Assembly: GCA_963640555.1 (NCBI GenBank)
Contig: CAVHZB010000058.1
Coordinates: 1-12,784, forward strand
Direction of reading: 5' to 3'
From: F23-B02 sp963640555
GTDB taxonomy: Bacteria; Bacillota; Clostridia; Oscillospirales; Oscillospiraceae
DNA length: 12,784 nucleotides
Part shown: in pieces, positions 1-5,533 of the stretch
How the letters are laid out: each line of letters starts with the position of its first letter
Position numbering within the stretch: the first letter of the stretch is position 1
Translations under genes and position numbers: made by a program
Notes under the pieces: generated by a model
Database searches by the model: none
Told to the model about the DNA's origin: nothing
The model's input: the letters and a program-made list of their open reading frames with translations, nothing else

Positions 1-1
1 A

Positions 2-22
2 TTATTAATATTTTATTAATAA
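2..22. repeat. AT-only inverted repeat
   Basis: Two perfect 8-base arms, TTATTAAT at 2-9 and ATTAATAA at 15-22, flank a 5-base spacer. The right arm and spacer overlap the -10 box of the leftward promoter at 10-38, so this could be an operator. In such AT-rich DNA it could also arise by chance. No T-tract or GC stem is present, so it is not a convincing terminator. Confidence 0.3.
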
Positions 23-38
23 GTTCACAGTTTGTCAA
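10..38 (-). promoter_or_regulatory. Leftward sigma-A-type promoter for a gene off the left edge
   Basis: On the minus strand a perfect TTGACA (38 to 33) is followed after exactly 17 bases by TAAAAT (15 to 10). Transcription would start near position 3 and run out of the window, so a minus-strand gene probably begins just to the left. The match is 11 of 12 to the vegetative consensus with ideal spacing. AT-rich DNA raises the chance of false hits, but a full TTGACA is uncommon. Confidence 0.55.
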
Positions 39-80
39 CACTTTTATAATAAATGCCGCTTTTCTCCCGTAAAAACCTGA

Positions 81-109
81 TTGAAATATTTATGCAATTC
101 TGATATATT
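81..109 (+). promoter_or_regulatory. Promoter of the small coiled-coil gene
   Basis: TTGAAA (81-86) and TATATT (104-109) are separated by 17 bases. The predicted start, near 116, gives a leader of about 30 bases before the ATG at 145, with a GGAGG at 134-138. It sits back to back with the leftward promoter at 10-38. Confidence 0.6.
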
Positions 110-144
110 GGATAGGCACCATAAAAGCTCAGCGGAGGTCCGAT

Positions 145-594
145 ATGACGGTGACGATGGATTTTTTCAACGATATAAGCTTTGATATAGCAAAGCAGAA
201 GTACTACAACGCCGGCAAGGTCGATGCAAAAATGACTGAGATAAGGGCGGCTGCGCGCGAGCTCATCGAGGAAAACGAGCGGCTGCGCGCCGAGCTTGAG
301 CAGATAGACGCCTCCAAGGAAAAAATGGCTCAGCTTCTGCTTGAGGTCCAGAAGCGCGCTGAGAGTGCGGAGGCGGATGCCAGGCGCCGCGCCGAGGAGA
401 TAATCGAAGATGCCCGTCACGAGGCAGAGGGCATAGTCGCGCAGAAAAAGCCCGCGTCGGCGGCGGGACTCACGGCATCGCAGATGGATGCCATCGACAG
501 GCTCAACAAGCAGCTCGACGATCTCACCGTTGCGCAGGCAACTCAGGTATTCAGAATAAAGCAGGCGCTCATGGACATGGCTTTGGACAAATAA
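145..594 (+). CDS. Small coiled-coil protein, weakly DivIVA-like
   Basis: This encodes a 149-residue soluble protein with no signal peptide or membrane segment. The ATG at 145 follows GGAGG (134-138) at good distance; Met5 is a possible second start. Residues 13-55 read F-x6-YYNAGKVDAKM, then ELIEENERLRAELEQ, which recalls the N-terminal lipid-binding and first coiled-coil region of DivIVA/GpsB proteins (F..Y..EVD...EN..L), but the match is loose. Residues 28-100 form a continuous charged coiled coil with Ala/Glu/Arg heptads. A short Pro/Ala/Gly linker follows (101-110), then a second helix (111-148). It has its own promoter and a terminator directly downstream, so it looks monocistronic. A role as a scaffold in division or envelope growth is inference; no catalytic motif is visible. 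A generic coiled-coil protein of unknown role is the alternative. Confidence 0.85.
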   Translation: MTVTMDFFNDISFDIAKQKYYNAGKVDAKMTEIRAAARELIEENERLRAELEQIDASKEKMAQLLLEVQKRAESAEADARRRAEEIIEDARHEAEGIVAQKKPASAAGLTASQMDAIDRLNKQLDDLTVAQATQVFRIKQALMDMALDK

Positions 595-617
595 TTTACG
601 GCGCCGGCACAAATGTT

Positions 618-660
618 AAAGCAGCACTCCCGCGACCACCGGTGCGGGAGTGCTGCTTTT
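618..660. terminator. Bidirectional intrinsic terminator
   Basis: A perfect 13-bp stem (621-633 with 644-656) and a 10-base loop are followed by TTTT at 657-660. On the other strand the stem is followed by TTT. It lies between two converging units, the coiled-coil gene ending at 594 and the leftward operon whose last stop codon occupies 660-662, so it probably stops both. The T-tracts are short, but the GC-rich stem is strong. Confidence 0.85.
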
Positions 661-1094
661 CAGCTTTCTATCGTAATTTCATCTCCGGCTTTGGCATCGC
701 CGGATTCGAGGACCTTCACGAATATGCCCTCGCGCGGCATAACGCAGTCTCCTGCGGCCTTGCGTATCGCGCAGTCGTTGTGACACTCCTTGCCGATCTG
801 CGTGACCTCGCACAGCGCAGTGCCTATGCGCAGCCGGGTACCTACCGGCAGCATGTGCACCGCCATGCCCTCAACGAGAATGTTCTCCGCAAAGGCACCG
901 TGCCTGAGCTCAAAGCTGAGCTTTTCCTGAAGCCTTGCGACGCTGTTGATCGAAAGCAGGCTCACCTGCCTGTGCCAGTTTCCCGCATGGGCGTCACCCT
1001 CAATGCCCCAGTCCTTACGAAGATGCGCCGCGGGTATCTCATGCTTCTGTATCCCGCGCACATCGCTTATGCAAATTGCAGCTATCTTAGCCAT
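660..1094 (-). CDS. MOSC-domain protein (molybdenum cofactor-related)
   Basis: This 144-residue protein is almost entirely one MOSC domain, the C-terminal fold of Moco sulfurases found alone in many bacteria and thought to handle sulfur or the metal cofactor. Visible family motifs are GIEGDAHAG (30-38) followed by RQVSLL (42-47), GAFAENI (66-72), and GKECHNDCAI (101-110) carrying Cys104 and Cys108, the likely sulfur-carrying region. The length is normal for stand-alone clostridial MOSC proteins. The ATG at 1094 is preceded by GGAGG (1102-1106), and only 3 bases separate it from the moaA stop. It is the last gene of the leftward operon, and its stop touches the terminator. Pairing with MoaA supports a molybdopterin role. 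The exact reaction is not established for this subgroup. Confidence 0.9.
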   Translation of the reverse strand: MAKIAAICISDVRGIQKHEIPAAHLRKDWGIEGDAHAGNWHRQVSLLSINSVARLQEKLSFELRHGAFAENILVEGMAVHMLPVGTRLRIGTALCEVTQIGKECHNDCAIRKAAGDCVMPREGIFVKVLESGDAKAGDEITIES

Positions 1095-1097
1095 CCT

Positions 1098-2054
1098 TCA
1101 GCCTCCTATACGGTACATGCTGCGCCGCGCCTCACTGCGCTCGGTCGCCGAGAGCGCGCCGTGCTTTTCCGGCTTGTGCGACGCTGCCGTCATTATCGCT
1201 CTTTTCAGCTCCTCGCCGTGCAGCCCGCGTACCGGCAGCTCCTCCGCGGAGTGCAGGCACGGCTTCAGGCAGCCGTCGGCAGTCAGACGCAGGCGGTTGC
1301 ACTCGGCGCAGAAATGGCTGCTCAACGGGCTTATAAGCCCAACCTCGCCCTTTGCGCCCGGCAGCCTGAACAGCCGCGCAACACCGTGCTTTTCGCTCGG
1401 TACCGGCACAAGCTGCGGCAGGCGTTCAAGCACGGCACCGTTCGGCAGATACGCGTTTTCCGGAAAATCCCCCGCGTTGCCGATGGGCATGAGCTCTATG
1501 AACCGAAGCTGCACCGGATACCGCAGCGTAAGCTCGGCAAGAGCTTCTATCTCGTCATCATTAAACCCGCCTATCAAAACGGTGTTGAGCTTAACGGGAC
1601 TCATGCCCGCATCGAGCGCGGCATGTATGCCGCACAGCGCATCCGCGAGTCTGCCGCCGCGGGTTATCTGCTCATACTTTTCCGGAACCAGCGTGTCAAG
1701 GCTTATATTTATCCGGCGTATGCCGGCGTTATACAGCTCCTGTGCACACGGGGCAAGCAGCGCTGCGTTTGTCGTCATGCTCATATCTTCAATGCCGTCT
1801 ATCCTGCCAAGGGCGCGCACAAGAGAAAGTATATCGTTTCTCACCAGCGGCTCGCCGCCGGTTATGCGCAGCTTTTTCATACCGAGCTCGGCTGCAGCTT
1901 GGGCTATCTCGACAAACTCATCGGTGCTCATCGCCGTTCGGCACGGGCATTCCGCCATACCGTCCGGCGGCATACAGTAGCGGCAGCGAAGATTACAGCC
2001 GTCGGTCACGGACATGCGCAGATATTCGATTTTTCTGCCGTAGCCGTCAGTCAT
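1098..2054 (-). CDS. moaA: GTP 3',8-cyclase MoaA
   Basis: MoaA is a radical SAM enzyme that turns GTP into 3',8-cyclo-7,8-dihydro-GTP, the first step of molybdopterin synthesis, in the cytoplasm. The 318-residue protein has the SAM cluster motif CNLRCRYC (Cys20, Cys24, Cys27), a TGGEPL glycine motif (65-70), SLDT near 118-121, and the second 4Fe-4S site Cys249, Cys252 and Cys266 (C-x2-C-x13-C), which is specific to MoaA. It ends in GG, the C-terminal tail that reaches into the active site in characterised MoaA. All key residues are present and the length is usual. The ATG at 2054 has GGAGA at 2061-2065. It lies 13 bases after the dehydrogenase gene and 3 bases before the MOSC gene, as the third gene of the leftward operon. 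MoaC, MoaE and MoeA are not in the window. Confidence 0.96.
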   Translation of the reverse strand: MTDGYGRKIEYLRMSVTDGCNLRCRYCMPPDGMAECPCRTAMSTDEFVEIAQAAAELGMKKLRITGGEPLVRNDILSLVRALGRIDGIEDMSMTTNAALLAPCAQELYNAGIRRINISLDTLVPEKYEQITRGGRLADALCGIHAALDAGMSPVKLNTVLIGGFNDDEIEALAELTLRYPVQLRFIELMPIGNAGDFPENAYLPNGAVLERLPQLVPVPSEKHGVARLFRLPGAKGEVGLISPLSSHFCAECNRLRLTADGCLKPCLHSAEELPVRGLHGEELKRAIMTAASHKPEKHGALSATERSEARRSMYRIGG

Positions 2055-2067
2055 GTCATATCTCCGT

Positions 2068-3051
2068 TTACTCGCAGAATACTCCTCTGTTTTTCCTGAA
2101 CTCCGCGATACGCTCGTCGCGGATAACGCCGTCCTTTATAACGGTCGCCCTTTTGAGCGATTCGGGATATTCGTCGAAATTCTTTTCAACGACGGTGTCG
2201 ATATACTTTGCAAGTCCCTCGCTGAGCACCTTGGTAACGGTGATGGGGTACATTGCCGGAGTGTTGTCCACGGCATAGTGCACAACGCCGTCGACCGTGT
2301 ACACGGGGTCGTCTATCGTTGTCGGGTGGGAGGTCTCTATCTCGAGATACGGGTCGCAGCTCACATCTATTATAAGCGTTCCGGGCTTCATCCTTTTGAG
2401 GTCCTCTTTATAGATTATCCTGTCCGTGCGTGAGGTATCCCACATGACGCAGTTTATGAGCACATCGTAGTCGAACATATTTCTGCGGAAAAGCTTCTCG
2501 AGGCGATGGCTGTAGACATCGACCTTCGCGCCCAGACCGTGCAGGATGCGCATGGCTCCCTTTGCCGTCTGACCGTTGCCGAGAATGGCAACACGCGTGT
2601 CATACGGCATTTTGCCGCAGTAGCGGAATGCCTGCATAACCGCCGCCTCGCCTGCGACCTCGCGGTTGCGGTAAAAGATATACCGGCCGTGCTCGAATAT
2701 CTCCTCCCATGCGACGACGGTGTGCTTTTTGCGGATCATATCGCTTGTAAACTCGATATTCTGTACGGCGTGCGCCCAGCCGAACATGATCTTGCTGTCG
2801 GATATCGCATCGAGGTAGTCTGCATCGCCGAGCTTGACATCGGTGATGATATCGCAGGCAAGCGCCTCCTCGCGGGAAACGATATTAGCGCCCTTTGCAC
2901 GGTACTCCTCGTCGAGAGCGCCGACTGCATTGCCGTAGCCCTCCTCGAAATACAGCTTATCCACATTTTTTATCTCACCGAGCTGCGCGGGCAGCAGTGC
3001 GCGCCTGCCCTCGCCGTTTTTATGGCTTATAAGAAATCCTATGGTTTTCAT
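2068..3051 (-). CDS. N5-(carboxyethyl)ornithine synthase-like opine dehydrogenase
   Basis: This 327-residue cytoplasmic protein belongs to the alanine dehydrogenase/saccharopine dehydrogenase superfamily. It most resembles N5-(L-1-carboxyethyl)-L-ornithine synthase of lactococci, which reductively condenses pyruvate with the side-chain amine of ornithine (or lysine) using NADPH. The N-terminus, with GFLISHKNGEGRRALLP (5-21), is typical of that family. Other marks are DVKLGDADYL (71-80), GWAHAVQN (91-98) with a possible catalytic His94, YRNREVAGEAAVM (127-139), the Rossmann motif GNGQTAKG (158-165), CVMWDTSRTDRIIYKEDL (201-218) and DNTPAMYP (262-269). The ATG at 3051 is preceded by AAAGGAG, which overlaps the stop of the ATP-grasp gene 13 bases upstream, so the two are tightly coupled. 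The real amine partner is not readable from sequence. Lysine or ornithine are candidates; another opine or amino acid dehydrogenase activity is possible. Confidence 0.85.
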   Translation of the reverse strand: MKTIGFLISHKNGEGRRALLPAQLGEIKNVDKLYFEEGYGNAVGALDEEYRAKGANIVSREEALACDIITDVKLGDADYLDAISDSKIMFGWAHAVQNIEFTSDMIRKKHTVVAWEEIFEHGRYIFYRNREVAGEAAVMQAFRYCGKMPYDTRVAILGNGQTAKGAMRILHGLGAKVDVYSHRLEKLFRRNMFDYDVLINCVMWDTSRTDRIIYKEDLKRMKPGTLIIDVSCDPYLEIETSHPTTIDDPVYTVDGVVHYAVDNTPAMYPITVTKVLSEGLAKYIDTVVEKNFDEYPESLKRATVIKDGVIRDERIAEFRKNRGVFCE

Positions 3052-3064
3052 TTTCGTTGCTCCT

Positions 3065-5314
3065 TTACCATTTTTTAAGTCCGTACTTCTGCGCCTTGAG
3101 CGCGAGCTTATCGCGGAAGAATTTTTTGAACTCCTCGGAATGCTCGGCTACCTTGTGCAGGTCCTGATGTATATTTATCTCTATTATCTTGAATCCGTCG
3201 TCGGTTATCGCAATGTCAAAGCCGAGATACTCAAGCTCCGGCATGAAGTTGCATATATCGGTTATGCCCTTTTTCATGAGCTCCCAGTTGGGAACCGTGC
3301 CCTCTATCTCAACTCCAGTGTCCGGATGTATGGGGCAGGGCGTGAATTTGTGGTCGATTATCCGCTCCGCGCAGTAGTAATGACCGGTGGGTATGTCGAT
3401 CTTCGCGCATATGCCGCCGTAGCCGACATTGTCGGTAAAGCCCGTTGCCGAGGAGCCGATGCGCATATAGGTCTGCATTATCTTCGGCTCGTATGCCGAC
3501 TGGTTCACGACCGCAACGCGGATGGTGTTGACGGAATTGGGATATATCTTTCTGAGCTCGCGGTGCATGAACAGGTACTCGGTGATAATGTATATCGACT
3601 TAAACGACTCTATCATCCGCGTTATCCCGTCCTCGGTCATTTCCTCGCCGTTTATGAGGTATCTGCCGCCGGCATACTCCATACGGTAGAACCCGTCGCC
3701 GTGAGTTCCGGAGGACGGCTTGAGTGCGAGAAGCTTTTCCTGACGCAGCAGCCTGAATAGCTCCTCAAACGATGCGCCGTAGCCCTCGGGAATGTCCTGA
3801 AGCGCCTTTATGCAGGTCTCACCCTCGACCTTTATAATGTCATAATAATATTTTGCAAAATATTGCTTATACGGCTCGAACACATACCGTGTTGTCGTTT
3901 TGTCGTTTATCCAGACCTGATAGCCGTTGTTTATTCTGTTGAGCCAGTGGTACTGGTAATCCGAAAGGAAGTCCTTGCAGTTATCCTTCGTGAGCCCATA
4001 CTGCTTTATTCTGTATGACATGAACCCGCGCTTATAGCACCACAGCTTCTGCCCGAGAGTTGCTCCCTTATTGTGCAGCAGATCGTCCCACACCGAGGTC
4101 ATCCAGAGCTTTTGCATATACGAGCGTATGCCCGGACGGCAGAATCTGCGCACAAACGCCTTAAAGCGCTTGTCTTTAAACGCTTTGAACCACTTTTCGC
4201 GCGTTACGACCACCGTTTTGCGCTTTTTCTCAAGCCTTGCGAGCAGATAGTCATTCAGGCGTTCGCTGTGCGCTATCGGCGGAAGCTCGGGATTGGTGTC
4301 GATAGAATCAATTACAAAGCCGTCCTCGGTTAGGATAACACCGACGGAGAAATACTCGATCTCGCTTATAAAATGCGAAATTTCACTCACCGTGCGGCAT
4401 ATCTCGTCCCACTGCCTTATCCTTGCACCGTCGAGCATTCCGTCCGGCGTTACGGCACGGCAGTTTACCTTATCGCCGTCAAGACTGGTGTAATAAAAGT
4501 CCAGGAGCTTTGTATCCCTGAGCTTCTCGTTGGCGGCATATATGCGGATGATGCCCATATCCTCAGACCTTACTCTGTAGGGCTCGGCTATCACATAGCC
4601 GTACTTAAAGGTGGAGATGAGCTCATAAAGGCTGCCTCTGTCATAGCTGCCGCTCCTGCAGGGGTTTGGCACAAACTCCTCCGGCAGATCCTCGGGAAGC
4701 TCCTCGCTGAGCAGATAGTCTCTGTCATAATCGTTCCCGTGCATGCCCATGCGCACCCGGCATATCTCATCCTCATACAGCTTGTAGCGGTCATCGCCGG
4801 TGCGCACTATTCTATACGCGCTGCGGTAAGCCGAAAAACGGTCGGGTCTTATTATAAGCTCGCCCTTTTCATCGAGAAGCTTTATGAAATCGTCGTAATT
4901 CTCGCCGTAGGCACGCTCTATGGTGTCTATCGGCAAAAACACCTTTTTGCCCTCGCGCTCGATGATGTTGAAATACAGCCTTGGCAGATACTCACGGTAG
5001 TCTATGAGCACCTTGTTTGTCGTGACAAGATCCCGCACCCACTTCGTAAAGCTGTTGTTGAAGGGCTTGAGGTACATATAATCAAGATCGGTTATATACT
5101 TGTCCGGAGCGCCTTTAAGGTCGTACTTTGCGATGCTGTCGGAGAAGTACTTATGCTCGTGCGCCCATTTCTTATCCGCCGCCGAAACGCCGTTATCGGT
5201 CTTCAGATCTTTGCACACTCTTTTGTAATATGAGTTGGCAAGGCGCCTTGAATAGCCCTGTCTCAGCCATGGGCGGATAAACGCCTCCCGTTTTATCCTT
5301 GCGAACATACCCAT
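3065..5314 (-). CDS. Tandem ATP-grasp protein (sugar-transfer-associated type), degenerate N-half plus intact C-half
   Basis: This 749-residue protein has no signal peptide. It holds two homologous ATP-grasp modules. The C-terminal one (about 424-722) looks active: LKPSSGTHGDGFYRM with Lys532 and the glycine-rich nucleotide loop, ITEYLFMHRELRKIYPNS (577-594), HPDTGVEIEG (663-672) with VPNW, and a metal-binding strand DDGFKIIEIN with Glu712 and Asn714. The N-terminal module (about 49-347) aligns along its length but lacks these residues. The HPDTG-x4-G-x2-PxW signature fits the ATP-grasp family associated with sugar transfer, related to TupA of teichuronopeptide synthesis; such enzymes join a carboxylate and an amine through an acyl phosphate. 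The start at 5314 (MGMF) is chosen because AGGAG (5322-5326) sits 7 bases upstream; the in-frame TTG at 5350 has no such site. It is first in an operon with the carboxyethyl amino acid synthase gene. The substrate is unknown. Confidence 0.88.
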   Translation of the reverse strand: MGMFARIKREAFIRPWLRQGYSRRLANSYYKRVCKDLKTDNGVSAADKKWAHEHKYFSDSIAKYDLKGAPDKYITDLDYMYLKPFNNSFTKWVRDLVTTNKVLIDYREYLPRLYFNIIEREGKKVFLPIDTIERAYGENYDDFIKLLDEKGELIIRPDRFSAYRSAYRIVRTGDDRYKLYEDEICRVRMGMHGNDYDRDYLLSEELPEDLPEEFVPNPCRSGSYDRGSLYELISTFKYGYVIAEPYRVRSEDMGIIRIYAANEKLRDTKLLDFYYTSLDGDKVNCRAVTPDGMLDGARIRQWDEICRTVSEISHFISEIEYFSVGVILTEDGFVIDSIDTNPELPPIAHSERLNDYLLARLEKKRKTVVVTREKWFKAFKDKRFKAFVRRFCRPGIRSYMQKLWMTSVWDDLLHNKGATLGQKLWCYKRGFMSYRIKQYGLTKDNCKDFLSDYQYHWLNRINNGYQVWINDKTTTRYVFEPYKQYFAKYYYDIIKVEGETCIKALQDIPEGYGASFEELFRLLRQEKLLALKPSSGTHGDGFYRMEYAGGRYLINGEEMTEDGITRMIESFKSIYIITEYLFMHRELRKIYPNSVNTIRVAVVNQSAYEPKIMQTYMRIGSSATGFTDNVGYGGICAKIDIPTGHYYCAERIIDHKFTPCPIHPDTGVEIEGTVPNWELMKKGITDICNFMPELEYLGFDIAITDDGFKIIEINIHQDLHKVAEHSEEFKKFFRDKLALKAQKYGLKKW
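4274..5170 (-). other. Degenerate ATP-grasp module (residues about 49-347 of the leftward tandem protein)
   Basis: This half lines up with the intact C-half: KKWAHEHKYFSDSIAKYDL against KLWCYKRGFMSYRIKQYGL, and YREYLPRLYFNII against YKQYFAKYYYDII. The nucleotide lysine Lys532 is replaced by Arg156, the glycine-rich loop has become FSAYRSAYRI (160-169), HPDTG has shrunk to TPDG (289-292), and metal ligands Glu712 and Asn714 are Ser337 and Asp339. ATP turnover by this half is unlikely. No stop or frameshift is present, so the module is kept as protein. Confidence 0.75.
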
Positions 5315-5321
5315 ATTGCCG

Positions 5322-5326
5322 CTCCT
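5322..5326 (-). promoter_or_regulatory. Ribosome binding site fixing the start of the leftward tandem ATP-grasp gene
   Basis: On the minus strand AGGAG lies 7 bases before the ATG at 5314-5312. It falls downstream of the alternative TTG start at 5350, so it argues for the shorter protein. Confidence 0.7.
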
Positions 5327-5370
5327 CTCTATGCTGCGAATTACGCGCAAATATCCATTTTAACTTTCGT

Positions 5371-5399
5371 ATTATATTACAATACCCGACAAAATTCAA
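5371..5399 (-). promoter_or_regulatory. Promoter of the leftward ATP-grasp/opine dehydrogenase/moaA/MOSC operon
   Basis: On the minus strand TTGAAT (5399-5394) and a perfect TATAAT (5376-5371) are 17 bases apart. The start would be near 5364, giving a leader of about 50 bases. No comparable promoter was noticed in the 3-13 base gaps further along, so it probably drives all four genes. Confidence 0.7.
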
Positions 5400-5425
5400 T
5401 CCTGACAGCGTTTAAATATAAGGAT

Positions 5426-5454
5426 TTGCTAATGCACGGCGCTTATAGTATAAT
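5426..5454 (+). promoter_or_regulatory. Promoter of the rightward surface-polymer locus
   Basis: TTGCTA (5426-5431) and a perfect TATAAT (5449-5454) are 17 bases apart, with a start near 5461 and a leader of about 70 bases. It is back to back with the leftward promoter at 5371-5399, with only 26 bases between the two -35 boxes, so one bound regulator could affect both. The leader 5461-5533 has short complementary segments (GACAG at 5460-5464 with CTGTC at 5493-5497) but no convincing riboswitch or terminator. Confidence 0.65.
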
Positions 5455-5533
5455 GATATGACAGTATCGTCGACCAACGGGAGAGTATACGCCTGTCGAT
5501 CGGCGGCGGATACATTGCTTAACGGAGGCATCT

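Noticed and set aside
45..50. TATAAT on the plus strand
   Set aside because: No acceptable -35 box at 16-18 bases upstream and no TGn extension. The pair at 81-109 is better placed.
25..612. Leftward 195-codon open frame opposite the coiled-coil gene
   Set aside because: The plus-strand gene has a promoter, ribosome site and terminator in the right order; the minus frame would start inside the terminator region.
1098..2054. A different radical SAM enzyme instead of MoaA
   Set aside because: The second CxxC-x13-C cluster and the terminal GG are specific to MoaA.
642..2099. Long rightward open frame (485 codons) across the MOSC and moaA genes, and another at 946-1980
   Set aside because: They are antisense to two genes with complete family motifs, and their translations show no family signature. 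They arise from the GC-rich codon pattern.
5315..5350. Longer N-terminus of the leftward tandem ATP-grasp protein from a TTG at 5350
   Set aside because: The ribosome site at 5322-5326 lies inside this extension and fits the ATG at 5314.
5461..5533. Possible structured leader or riboswitch before the rightward tandem ATP-grasp gene
   Set aside because: Only 5-base complementary segments, no conserved riboswitch core and no terminator-like stem.
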